A stretch of DNA of 27,713 nt, from assembly GCA_009731375.1 (NCBI GenBank), contig BJOX01000046.1:1184339-1212051 (forward strand), read 5' to 3'. The notes beneath the pieces were generated by a model, which was given only the letters and a program-made list of their open reading frames with translations, searched no databases and had not been told where the DNA came from. The first letter of the stretch is position 1. Each line of letters begins with the position of its first letter. Both the position numbers and the translations under genes were made by a program. The DNA comes from Paulinella micropora (taxonomy: Eukaryota > Cercozoa > Imbricatea > Euglyphida). Positions 1 through 9,304 of the stretch are shown one piece after another.

Positions 1-3000
1 CTCACACAGGTGCTATGGCGACCGAGTAAACTGCCCGGTGCCTGTTCGGCCACGCGGACATGCCTACCTTTCCCACCCCTCCCACCAAGCACTAAAGACT
101 GCAACCGAGCCTCTCCTTCACCTCGATCAGTGCGGCCCTCAAATGCAACTTGCATCTTCTTCTTCTTGTTCGTTATTTTTCTCCGTCCCTGCTAACGCTA
201 TCACGACGCTGAGTAACATGGTTCAAAAACCCCTTAAGCTTAGCCAGAACGTTGCAAACCATGCCCTCAGTATCGTGAATCTTTCTCATGTCAGCGGAGA
301 CAAACTGCGAGTATATCTAGCCAAAATCAAATATCACACATTGATTATTCATGGCATATGTCGTTGAACCCCTTGAAAAATGTGAATAAAGTTGTGTACA
401 GTTGCTGTGTCAATAAATGCAAATGTTAACTATTGAATTTTATATAATATGGCTGAAAGATTTTCTCAAAAAGAGAAGTTCAAAGTGGTCAAAACTGAAC
501 TCAAAGACAACCACTCCAACATTTCATGTTCAAGACGGCCACACTAATTTTTGTCGGAAAGTTTCACGATTGCATAGGAAAATGTATTGTTAGGGATTCC
601 GCCCAACGATAAGTCAAAAGGGATACACTCCCCTTGGCAGTGTCTGAATGTTCCAAGCAGTGTAATCCTTGTCTCTGGGAGTAATTGTATTATCCCATGT
701 CTCGAGACTTTTTGTGTCTTTATATACTGGCAGATAATGTCTTGCCTTTGGATCCTCGACCGGGTCCGTACTTCTCCAGAACTGCAGTATCGGTTGTATT
801 ACTATGCTCATACTTGAAAGAGTGACTACATTTAGGTTCAATATTAATACATCACAAGAAACAAATGCATCAAAAAAAAATTTCAAAAAATTATATTTTG
901 ACTTCGAAAAGTTGAAGCAAAAACCGGTCACCAGGAGGGTAGTGAAAAAAATGAAAATGACTGAATAAATTGCTATAAAGTACAGGGAAGCTAGTCTAGT
1001 GATACTAGAAGCTGAATGGAAAGCTTTCTTTGAATTATTAATAAGATACGACTCCTATCTGTATTTATAAATACAGAACAACAACTTTTTGACTGCGTGA
1101 GTTTCGTGGACACAGTGACCTTGTATGCAGCTAATATACTGTGGAACTTTATTTTTATGCTTGGAATATCATATCTCAGAGTCACTAGGATGGTAGTTTC
1201 CAATCAAAAAATTTCGAGGAGCCGCCGGAACTCCTCTCATAGCTTTTGAAAGTGATCTTTTTCTTCCGACATACCCTACAAAATGAGACTTCACGTCAAG
1301 TTTTCATTCTACCAAATTGAAGAGTACAGGGTTTGAGGAATCATGTGTATTAAGTGTACAAAAATATTTAGATACTCAGCCTTTCTAGCCCTATATTATA
1401 CAAACTGAACTCTCAGCCGATCACAAAACCAAATTTTCCATTTTTTCCAATCTCACAAAACCCAAGTTTTGCTAAGAAAATTTGTTGCACAGAAATAGAA
1501 TTGAACTTATTAATATTGAAAAAACTTGTATTATTTGCCAATAATACATGTGTTCCTGAACACCTGCCTATCCTATCGAAGTGTGGAACGCAAATATCAC
1601 AAAACATAGAAGGGGCTAAAAATATCAACAACGAAAGGTGACGAGTGCACACACACTATTTTTTCAGACCAAAAATTCACGAAAACAAGTAGCCAGAACG
1701 ACACCGTAAAAATCGACTGAAAAATGTGAGCGCCGGCGTGAACAACAAGCAAAACGGTTGTGCCAAATCGGGGGAACGATAGGCTCAGGCTTCTAAACCA
1801 GGATGTTTCAGAAGCTGAGCTTGTAGTATGCGATAGAGCATAACCTGAATTTTTCCCCGACATATTTTTCAACAGTTTTTATTGAGTTTTCACACTCAGG
1901 CTGTTTCTTTTTTATAAAACTATTTTCACTCAGACAGTGTTGTCTTTGAATGCATAGTGTGCAGGCATAGTGTGACACATTGTCATGAATTTTGCGTTGG
2001 GGAGTATTTCAATATATGTACTTTCAATTTTTTTTTTTTAACATTCATCACTATAAAACTGCAAAAGCCTATCTTACCCCCGATTCATTCACATATCAAC
2101 GACATATGTTTGATCTGCTCCCTTGCTCGTGCCTATAGTAATTGTCCATGCATGTTCTCCAGTGCTGTTTTTTTTCTGTTCCAACTTCGGTGTTGAGACA
2201 AATTTTCATGTTTTGGGAAAACAAAACTTCTGCTATCTCAAAGCTGGCCTTCAGACTTTTGTATTATATCTTTCTTAATTCATAATAACATGAATACCAG
2301 AGCCTGTAGAAAAAGAAAGGTTAATACAGTACTTAATAAATGGATTTATTCAAATTAATTAATGTATTGGGCAGCAACAAATTACAGTCTGGTGATGTAT
2401 TTGTATCAGTTACCGGTACCGTCGGTCAGCTCCTGGCCAGCTATGATTTACCGGTAAAACTGTACCAGTAACCAACCTGTGTTCTGTATTATATTATTAA
2501 TAGTATTACTAGTAATACAATATCAAGGTTTGTCTTGACTCAAGAGTCTGAAGAGTATCATTCTATTTATTGAAAGTTAATAAAGTAGGTAGTTGTATAT
2601 ATCTAGTAGCAAAAATAGAGTTTAATGACAAAGTGAATAGCTTGATCATACGGAAGCGGAGTTGATATAGTATAATATTTAAGCAATGAATGCTTTGAGG
2701 TTGATAGTTTATGTCCTCTGTCTTAGGCTTTAGATGATTTCTTTTCTTTTTCATTCTCTTTCTTTCGGAGGCCGGCTCTTTGCGCTCCTGCCTTTGTATA
2801 TATATATTCTTACGAGAAGCTGCGAGTTCTGAAAGTTCTTTCCCCTTCTATATTTCCCACTTTCCATTGTAACCTTACAAGGTCAGTTGCCGGGGGAGGG
2901 GTTCTCATTCTGTAGACGCCACTTGGTCTTTATCATAAGTTGAGACAGAAGGAAACTGAACCAAACACTGGCTCAAAATGATCAATTTAAACTATCTACC

Positions 3001-4176
3001 CGCCTAAAACTTCAAGTGATTAAGGAAATACAAATGAGCAAGTTGAATAGGTAAAAGCAATAATCAGTCCTATAAAAAACTGACTGCTGTAGGCATCACC
3101 CCCCGGATAGCAGGTAAAAAGTGCCCTTTTTCCAGTATCGTTTGTCCGGATTGGACCTAATGCTATTTTATTAATATTCCTGGTCCGAGTGTTGCTGTTT
3201 TCTTTTTCGGCTTTACTGAGCTATTAATAATACAACGAGACATCATTCTCATCTTTTGAGGACTGTGTTTGGTTGTATTACCGACAAGTTTTTCTAGGAG
3301 CTATCATTGAGTGCATTACATTTGGAGTCCACATTACTAGGATGATTTCTTTCTGCATTGCCACACGGGCAACAGAACGAATTTTCACTGACCTGTCTCA
3401 CACGGTGACGTCAGACGAAAGCAAATACTCCAACACATAACCCTCATAGCTCTTTTGTCCAAAAAAAACAATTTGATTGGACTCAAGTAGGTGTCTGGTA
3501 CCCTCTAGACCAATCCATATCTGTGTGCTCACAAGTAGACATCAGATACAGACTCTCTGTCATCATAAGTTTTTGCTGCTCTCACACAGAGACCAAGAAG
3601 AAGGAGGTGGACAGAGGAGTAAAGGAACACACACGAATCACAAACAAGCATAGGGACAGAAACACAACACTCTAGATCTACCCTTCTAGTTTGTGTATTT
3701 ATTTGCATCATTTCACACATACGTCAGAGTATTTTGCAAATCTCTGATCGTTCTCAAAAAGTAGGTCTGAGAACCTATCCGACTGACGATCGACTTCTCA
3801 AGGAGAGCTTCTCTGGCTTTTCTATTACTATCTGTGTGTAGGTCCTAGTGCCTCATAACAGTTACGATATAGAAAAGGAGGAGGAGAAAGCAATTTGAGT
3901 AAGGAGAACAAAAAATCGGAGAAAGTCTCAAGGACTACTTCTCTCAAACAATGTTTGAAAAACAAACATTCAAACATTGCAACCGTGACATACAGGACAG
4001 AGTCTCAGAATCTCACTCTACCCTCTCTTTTAGTTTCTCTCTTCACTAGTCAATCGACTGAAAGGGAAACAGAACACAAACGAACAAAAACCAAACATAG
4101 GAGCTGACACTGTCCTCCTGTTACTTACTACTACGACAACATGTCAACAGAGGAGTTGACACAAAGCTCTCTGGAG
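1..4176. other. Host-type flank without a convincing gene
   Basis: No ORF here has recognisable protein features; the open frames are short and of odd composition. Two AATAAA hexamers lie at 385-390 and 412-417 and could mark the 3' end of a + strand transcript, but no coding region leads to them. An inverted repeat lies at 2409-2472. The rest looks like unique or old repetitive intergenic DNA of a eukaryotic chromosome, less AT-rich than the viral part of the window. Confidence 0.5.
2409..2472. repeat. 64-bp inverted repeat
   Basis: GTTACCGGTAC at 2409-2419 is matched by GTACCAGTAAC at 2462-2472, an 11-bp arm with one mismatch. A second ACCGGT copy lies between the arms. It could be a small hairpin or the remnant of a short non-autonomous DNA transposon. 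No target duplication was recognised. Confidence 0.35.
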
Positions 4177-4197
4177 TCAACAGAAGAACAAGCAGAA

Positions 4198-4690
4198 CAA
4201 ATGGGGCAAGAAGAAAAGGGATTGGAGGAAAAAGGAGGAGGATTGGATGAAGGAGGAGGAGTATGAGAAGCAGAAGGAGGAGGAGTAGGAGGAGGAGTAG
4301 GAGGAGGAGTAGGAGGAGGAGTAGGACGTGGAGCAGGAGGAGGAGTAGGAGGCGGGGTAGAAAGAGGACGACGAGGAGGAGTAAGAGGAGGAGTAGGAGG
4401 AGTAAGAGGAGGAGGAGGAGGAGGAGGAGCAGAAGGGGGATGGGAAGAAGAAGGAGTATACGCAGAAGGAGGAGTAGGAGGACTCAGTAGTAGGAGGAGG
4501 AGTAGGAGTAGGAGGACTCAGGAGTAGGAGGAGGAGTAGAGGGGGGATGGGAAGAAGAAGGAATCTAGTGTATGCAGAAGGAGGAGTAGGAGGAGGAGTA
4601 AGAGGGAGTAGGAGGAGGATGAGGAGGAGGAGTAGAAGGGGGATGGGAAGAGGAAGGAATATATGCGGAAGGAGGAGTAGGAGGAGGATT
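4198..4690. repeat. Purine-rich GGA/GGAGTA repeat tract
   Basis: About 490 bp are almost purely purine on the + strand, built of GGAGGA, GGAGTA and GGAGAAG units with periodic interruptions. A longer unit containing GGGATGGGAAGAAGAAGGA recurs near 4438, 4544 and 4640. The long Ser/Leu/Pro frame on the other strand and the Arg-rich + frame are by-products of this composition. Such tracts can form triplexes and often vary in copy number. Confidence 0.8.
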
Positions 4691-4721
4691 TGACCAAGGA
4701 GCGAGCTTTGGGGCATACAGC

Positions 4722-6723
4722 ATGACAATGACACCTGCCTCCACAGGAGGAGGAGGAAGACTAATGATAGACTTGGTCGATGATGAGGAGATCTCTTTGG
4801 AGGATCTACAGTGGGTGACAGACCACTACGTATACGACCTCTCTAAAGAAGAATTTGATGTCCAGATGGGGGCAGCGAAAGATACATGTGTGGATCCCTC
4901 CTGATTTGAGACGAGAGGGGGGTCGTACTAGAAAGGATGTCTATATCCCGTTACCAGACACTGCCCAGCTCCTCTGCAAATTGGTTTCCAATGGAGATGA
5001 GAGGAAAAAGGTGCATCATATCAAGTTTGGGGATTCATATACCACCTTGACCTACTTGATGCTATCTTTGGGGTGTACACCCAAGCTCTGATTTGGGAAC
5101 GCGGTTTTGGCCCACAGGGCGAGGGTTGCCTCCAATAATCAAACACGAGAGCAAGGGCTAGACTCCTCGCGACTGGTCAGGAGGCAGGCGATATAGCGAA
5201 AATGAAGAGCAAATTCAGCTCGAAAAATATACAAGGGATATACCGTTTTTTTTCATTGACAACTGAAGTGAAGTCCTTGGAGGAGGAGATGAGCGAGATA
5301 GAAAAAAACATTAAGATGGCAGGAGAAAATCGTTCTGTGATTGAGGAGGTAGACAAGGTGGACAAGGTGCTGACCAAGCTCAGAATGTTGGTTGGTGCGT
5401 TACTGCACAAGAAGGCGTGGAAGAGATGGATTCTTACCAAAGATCACTTGTCCCTGCTTTGGCCACCACAGTCGTACCTACCACCAATAAAACAGGGGCT
5501 GATCAATACGTTGAGAAATATACTTTATCAGATCTGCTTATGAGTTGGCGGCCTTCATCACCCATGCTCAAAAGCTGGTGATAGCTGAGAAGGAGAGGGC
5601 AAAGGAACAGGGGGAGTTTGCCAGACAGTTGAAATTGGCAGAAGTGAAAGCAAGAGTGAGAGATGCAAGGGTACACCCTCTGACACATCCTACCCCACCA
5701 GCTCCTACCCCACCAGCCCCTACACCCCTGGGCTCAACTACGGTGGTGGTCACAAACACTGAGAAGAAGGGCAGGCAGAACATCATAAATGCCTTCAAGG
5801 GCCCCGTGAAGAAAGGGGGATTGCCTAGTCTTATGCTCTATGCTAAGACAAGTTCAGACAAGGACTCGGATGCTTCGCTCTTAAGCAAGCTCAATTTTAA
5901 AGAGATCAATGTCTGCATGAAGTATTTTCCCTGTGATGAGACTCAAGAATATGAGGTTCTTGTTACTAGTTTTGATCAATCTCTAGTCACGGAGGGATTG
6001 GATCTGACAATATTAATGTACAAGGCCTTGAGGAAGCAGGAGGAGAATAAGAGGAAAAGCTTAGCGGGTTTGGACGCTCAGTGTATCCTAGCAGTGGCCA
6101 CCCTTATTTCATATTTTCAATCCCATGGATACCAGCATCTCTGCACTGGTACTCTGATAGGATTTGAAATCTTTGAAACAGTGGCGGTGCAATTAAGGCG
6201 AGCGGCTAGCTTGGCGGCGACCCTTACGGAGGTAGTTTCCTCTTATGGGCTATTTTGTGGTCGCAAGTCGATCATCCTCTATTTCTTGTCGGCATTGCAC
6301 ACGGTTCATCAGAGTAAACTTGCTCAGCTCATACAACAATACCTGACTTTCAGTGTGGTGAAATCTAAGAACTTCTTGGAGACAGAGGTGTTCGAAGCTA
6401 CGGTCAAAAACGTTGCTCCGGCCCACTGCTTTCTTGATTTCTTCCACAAACCGAATAAAGAACCAGCAGATCGGATTGAGGGCATACTTGAGTTTGCCGT
6501 AGATGTTAGCGTGATTGAAACCTTTTGGAAGTCGTTCAAGTTTTTGGGCCAGTTCGCGGTCCACGCAGCTGAAAGCGTAAATGAGACGGTCCGTCCTACC
6601 GCCTGCCAGCGAGAACCGCAAGCACCCTTGGGTACGGTTTGTCCACTTGTGGGGTATGATCTTCATTTTTTGACCAGGTCACGTTGTTCGAGTGAACTTT
6701 GTAGAACTCCAAGGTTGAGGTGA
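4722..6723 (+). pseudogene. Broken unassigned coding region
   Basis: A run of coherent protein segments lies in alternating + frames: 4722-4904 (acidic, with DLVDDEEISLEDLQW), 4855-5091 (with DVYIPLPDTAQLLCKLVSNG), 5202-5543 (charged, likely coiled coil with KSLEEEMSEIEKNIKMAG) and about 5521-6723 (charged helix, a proline-rich linker of PTPPAPTPP type, then a hydrophobic helical region). Neighbouring segments are separated only by frame changes and one stop near 5090, which fits one ancestral protein now broken in at least three places. I do not recognise the family. A transposon gag-like or endogenous viral nucleocapsid-like origin is possible but only a guess. The last 400 nt are open on both strands, so the true coding strand there is uncertain. 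It belongs to the host flank, not the PLV. Confidence 0.45.
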
Positions 6724-7640
6724 CGTTGAAGTCGTCGAGTTCGCTCAAAATTCGGATACAAGGCACAAAATTTCTTGTCTTTGCGTTGGTTGTTGTTGTA
6801 GGCCCCTTGCTTCAAACTGTTGGTTGGGGTTTTTCCGAGGGGAGCTGTAGCCCACTTAGTAGTGCAGTCATTTTGGTGGCTGCCCCTTTTGTGGCGTCTC
6901 CTTGCTCCTGTCGTTTCCTCGTCTTAGTTTGTTGAGGGATCTGCCTGTTTCTAGTTCCCGCTTGAGAACTCATGGCTGTAACACGGTAAGGCCTCACCGA
7001 TAAACAGCCTGTATTCGACTTAAGTTTATAGTAATTAGTAAGTCCGAGCCAGAGGGTCAGGCTGTCAACTTAGACAGCTGGTGTTGACTTCGGTCTGTGA
7101 ACTGGCGGGAAATGTTCGCATTGTTGTTAAATTCTTCGTTCTGCAAGTCACTACCGGTAAGAGGGGGACGCCCCGGTTGCCGGTTGTCAATAGGACTCTG
7201 AGTGACTCTCAGTCATTGCGGAGGCCATTGTCCATTGAGTGGTACCAAGAGATACGAACAAGTTATTACTCAGTATAGTTGAAAACATGTGCTGGCGTCC
7301 GAGTAGAGTCATCGCTCTTGGTATTTTTCCTTTAGATTTCTTTTGTTGTGATTATTTACTTGACACTTAGTTATGCATGTTGCTTTTCTAACTGTTTCAT
7401 TTGTGATTAAGTTTGTGTTAGTGATATGTATGTTTGTATGTATGTAATATAATTGTATGTTTGATTGTATGTCAGTCTGTATTTTTGTAGTGTCTGCGCA
7501 TGCCTGCATGCTGTCTCTGTCTTTGTGTTTATTTCTGCCTTTTTATCTTTCTCTGCCTTTCTGGCTTCATGTCTTTATCAGTCCGTCTGCATTTGGCTGT
7601 CTATATCTGTCTCTGTAGGTATTTCTTTCAGCCTGTCAAT
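6724..7640 (+). other. Non-coding host-type stretch
   Basis: No recognisable gene. The only open frames are short and hydrophobic or low in complexity. The last 250 bp are T-rich with repeated TGTATG and TGTCTG words leading into the TTA microsatellite. Confidence 0.45.
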
Positions 7641-7641
7641 G

Positions 7642-7658
7642 TTATTATTATTATTAAA

Positions 7659-7706
<48 letters not shown>

Positions 7707-7707
7707 T
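7642..7707. repeat. (TTA)n microsatellite
   Basis: About 22 TTA/ATT triplets, interrupted once by AAA near 7655. It abuts the tRNA-like unit directly. Confidence 0.95.
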
Positions 7708-7778
7708 GGACACCGTGATAGCCCAGTGGTCAAGTTCTACCATCTGGGCCCTGTCGCCAGTTCGATTCCCGTCGGTGC
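7708..7778 (+). mobile_element. tRNA-derived SINE head (truncated by gap)
   Basis: The unit has an internal RNA polymerase III promoter: an A box TAGCCCAGTGG at 7719-7729 and a B box GTTCGATTCCC at 7760-7770, with tRNA-like spacing. Its two ends can pair (CACCG near the start with CGGTG at 7773-7777) like a tRNA acceptor stem. The T arm pairs poorly and no good anticodon arm forms, so it is a tRNA-derived repeat and not a working tRNA. It sits between (TTA)n and an assembly gap followed by (GA)n, as expected for a SINE among microsatellites. The body and tail are lost in the gap. Confidence 0.6.
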
Positions 7779-7821
7779 NNNNNNNNNNNNNNNNNNNNNN
7801 NNNNNNNNNNNNNNNNNNNNN
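7779..7821. other. Assembly gap (43 N)
   Basis: An undetermined stretch between the SINE-like head and the (GA)n tract. Both sides look like host DNA, so the gap is not the host-virus junction. Confidence 0.95.

Positions 7822-7870
<49 letters not shown>
7822..7870. repeat. (GA)n microsatellite
   Basis: About 24 uninterrupted AG dinucleotides next to the assembly gap. The true length may be greater. Confidence 0.97.
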
Positions 7871-7874
<4 letters not shown>

Positions 7875-7908
7875 AGCGTAATAGACAAGCAGAGGGCAAA
7901 ACGGGGGA

Positions 7909-8123
7909 GGTAACACTTTATGTGTCTTATCCCCGCAAGCCAGGTGTGATTAGAAAGGTAGATATAGAATTGTTTCACTATGCATATGGACACTACAGCA
8001 TTAAGAAAATGAGAGCTATGCATTAGGCATAAAGCTAGTAGGAGATGAGAAAAAGGTAGAGTTCTGCGAAGCCTGTATGATAGGTAAGGCGAAGCAGTTG
8101 CCTAGGTTTAAGGTTAACAAGTA
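7909..8123 (+). pseudogene. Ty1/copia GAG-pre-integrase fragment
   Basis: The translation contains the HHCC zinc-binding pattern at the start of copia-type integrases: ELFHYAYGHYSIKKM (H-x4-H) and, after one frame change at about 8023, VEFCEACMIGKAKQLPR (C-x2-C followed by the usual basic G-K segment). Order and spacing match the gag_pre-integrase domain of Ty1/copia Pol. Upstream protease and downstream integrase core are missing and the reading frame is broken, so it is a dead fragment. It marks the last recognisable host sequence before the viral genes. Confidence 0.7.
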
Positions 8124-8129
8124 GTTGAT

Positions 8130-8179
8130 ACACAAAATCTCGTCATGAATTTTCGCAAATTCCTGACTTCGTTTTGTGT
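8130..8179. repeat. Long imperfect hairpin at the host-virus boundary
   Basis: Arms ACACAAAA (8130-8137) and TTTTGTGT (8172-8179) pair. Further in, GTCA pairs with TGAC and GAATTT with AAATTC around a TCGC loop, giving about 18 pairs with small internal loops. It lies 7 bp after the copia fragment and 130 bp before the first viral gene. It may be the terminal part of the element (a terminal repeat or covalently closed end) or a transcription signal. Confidence 0.5.
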
Positions 8180-8309
8180 GTTTTGGCGCTCTCCTATTAA
8201 TCTCCCGCACAATCAATACGAAAGCATAAAACACCCCAAAGAGCCCCCAATCTAGCACTGAGAGAAATAAACGACACAATAGAAAACTATCTAATATAAC
8301 ATATACCGA
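8180..8309. other. Leader region of the viral element
   Basis: No gene. AT content rises toward the end, and ATATAACATATACCGA immediately precedes the first viral ATG, resembling the TATA-like boxes before other viral genes here. No terminal inverted repeat can be assigned, because the right end of the element is outside the window. Confidence 0.4.
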
Positions 8310-8561
8310 ATGGACAACATTTATCAACTCAGAAAACAGAAGAGAAACGAATACTTAAAAGAAAGAAGGAAAAATAAATATACTTGTGTCTGTGGTAAAA
8401 CAATAGGTATATATAGTAAATACACGCACGAGAAAAGTCAATCGCATAGAGACTTCTTCGCAGAAAAGCAAGATGTTATAATAAATGGATATCCTTGTAC
8501 TATGATAATTAGAAGAAATGACGACATAGAAAGATATTACAAAAAAATAAATAATAATTAA
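8310..8561 (+). CDS. Small zinc-finger protein
   Basis: An 83-residue basic protein. After a charged N-terminal helix (residues 1-24) it has a CVCGKTIGIYSKYTHEKSQSH segment, that is C-x-C, 13 residues, then H-x5-H, a compact C2H2-like zinc finger. The C-terminus is RRNDDIERYYKK-type and charged. Small proteins with one such finger are common in PLVs and large DNA viruses, and nucleic-acid binding is the likely role. It is the first gene of the element, with TATA-like ATATAACATATACC directly before the ATG, and it reads in the same direction as the HIRAN, small basic and polymerase genes. Exact function unknown. Confidence 0.6.
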   Translation: MDNIYQLRKQKRNEYLKERRKNKYTCVCGKTIGIYSKYTHEKSQSHRDFFAEKQDVIINGYPCTMIIRRNDDIERYYKKINNN

Positions 8562-8613
8562 TTTTATTTTAAACAAATTATATTTAATATGTATATATAT
8601 ACATAAGATATAA

Positions 8614-8892
8614 ATGACGACGACAAGAGTTGTAGGTGTTTCATTTGAAGGGCGACAAGATAATATTGTATATCTACGAAGAAGTAATGAGAAAGTTTTC
8701 ATTAAACACGAGCCAGAAAATAAATTTGATAAAAATGCGATAAGGGTTGAAACAGAAAGCGGTAAGCATTTGGGTTATGTTAATAAAAATTTAGCACCAT
8801 CATTAAAATTTGAAGGAAGGCAAAGGGTATTTTATTCAACTTATGGTGGAGGAGTTGGAAAACATTATGGACTAGAAATTACTATCCCTTAA
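8614..8892 (+). CDS. Stand-alone HIRAN domain protein
   Basis: 92 residues, essentially one HIRAN domain: VVGVSFEGRQDNI at the start, the hallmark HEPENKFDKNAIRVE in the middle and GKHLGYVNKNLA after it. In cellular proteins (HLTF/Rad5 family) HIRAN binds DNA, especially 3' single-stranded ends at stalled forks. Stand-alone copies occur in phages and viruses, where a role in replication or repair is inferred. A TATA-like run (TATATATATACATA) lies about 15-25 nt upstream and a branched stem-loop overlaps the stop codon. It sits two genes before the DNA polymerase, which fits a replication role. Confidence 0.85.
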   Translation: MTTTRVVGVSFEGRQDNIVYLRRSNEKVFIKHEPENKFDKNAIRVETESGKHLGYVNKNLAPSLKFEGRQRVFYSTYGGGVGKHYGLEITIP

Positions 8893-8947
8893 TAATTCGC
8901 TAGTATAACTAGCAATATGGAGATTTTTAATCTCCGATAATTATTAA
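8889..8947 (+). terminator. Three-way-junction stem-loop after the HIRAN gene
   Basis: TTAATAATT (8889-8897) pairs with AATTATTAA (8939-8947). Within it are two perfect hairpins: GCTAGT/ACTAGC (8899-8913, ATA loop) and GGAGATT/AATCTCC (8919-8935, TTT loop). The structure starts on the stop codon (8890-8892). It probably acts in transcript 3'-end formation. Confidence 0.6.
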
Positions 8948-8984
8948 TTTAAATTAAAGATTATTTTTTCTACATATATATAAC

Positions 8985-9206
8985 ATGGGTAGAAAACCAT
9001 TATACAAGACGCCAGAAGAAAAAAAGGAAGCAATGCGAAAAAGAGCCAGAGAGTTTATTAAAAAAGACCCAGAAAGACACAAGCAGAAGTCCATGGAATA
9101 TTATAATCAAAATAAAACCGCGATAGCAGAAAAAAGAAAGAAAAAAAGGGAAGAGGTAACGCAGGCTTTGCTTAAATTAAAAAGAATGGAGGAAGCATTA
9201 AAATGA
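8985..9206 (+). CDS. Small lysine-rich protein
   Basis: 73 residues, very basic, almost all helical: GRKPLYKTPEEKKEAMRKRA followed by a YYNQNKTAIAEKRKKKREE segment. Small proteins with this GR-P-x-Y-K-T-P-E-E-K pattern are frequent in PLVs, virophages and algal viruses. They look like DNA-binding or packaging proteins, but the function is not established. The ATG follows the TATA-like TACATATATATAAC. The gene lies between the HIRAN and polymerase genes on the same strand. Confidence 0.6.
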   Translation: MGRKPLYKTPEEKKEAMRKRAREFIKKDPERHKQKSMEYYNQNKTAIAEKRKKKREEVTQALLKLKRMEEALK

Positions 9207-9304
9207 ATTTCTATTTAAGGATAATATATTATTAGTTATAAATATAACAGATAATTATTTAATATTTTCTTAATATTTTATATCCCCAACAATATAAAAT
9301 CAAT
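9207..9304 (+). promoter_or_regulatory. AT-rich spacer before the polymerase
   Basis: It holds short inverted repeats (ATAATATATTAT near 9221; GTTAT/ATAAC near 9234-9247; AATATT copies near 9261) and an ACAATATAAAATCAAT run just before the polymerase ATG. The sequence likely ends the upstream transcript and starts the polymerase transcript. Confidence 0.4.

Noticed and set aside
4177-4734. 185-residue - strand ORF rich in Leu/Ser/Pro and the Arg-rich + strand ORF 4263-4490
   Set aside because: Both are translations of the GGA-type repeat tract; no non-repetitive protein part.
6250-6666. 138-residue - strand ORF
   Set aside because: No family recognised, and the + frame is open over the same stretch and longer; left undecided and not called as a gene.
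7708-7778. A functional tRNA gene
   Set aside because: A and B boxes are good, but the T arm does not pair properly and no clean anticodon arm forms; a tRNA-derived repeat fits better.
8124-8310. Terminal inverted repeat of the element
   Set aside because: The right end is outside the window, so no partner can be compared.
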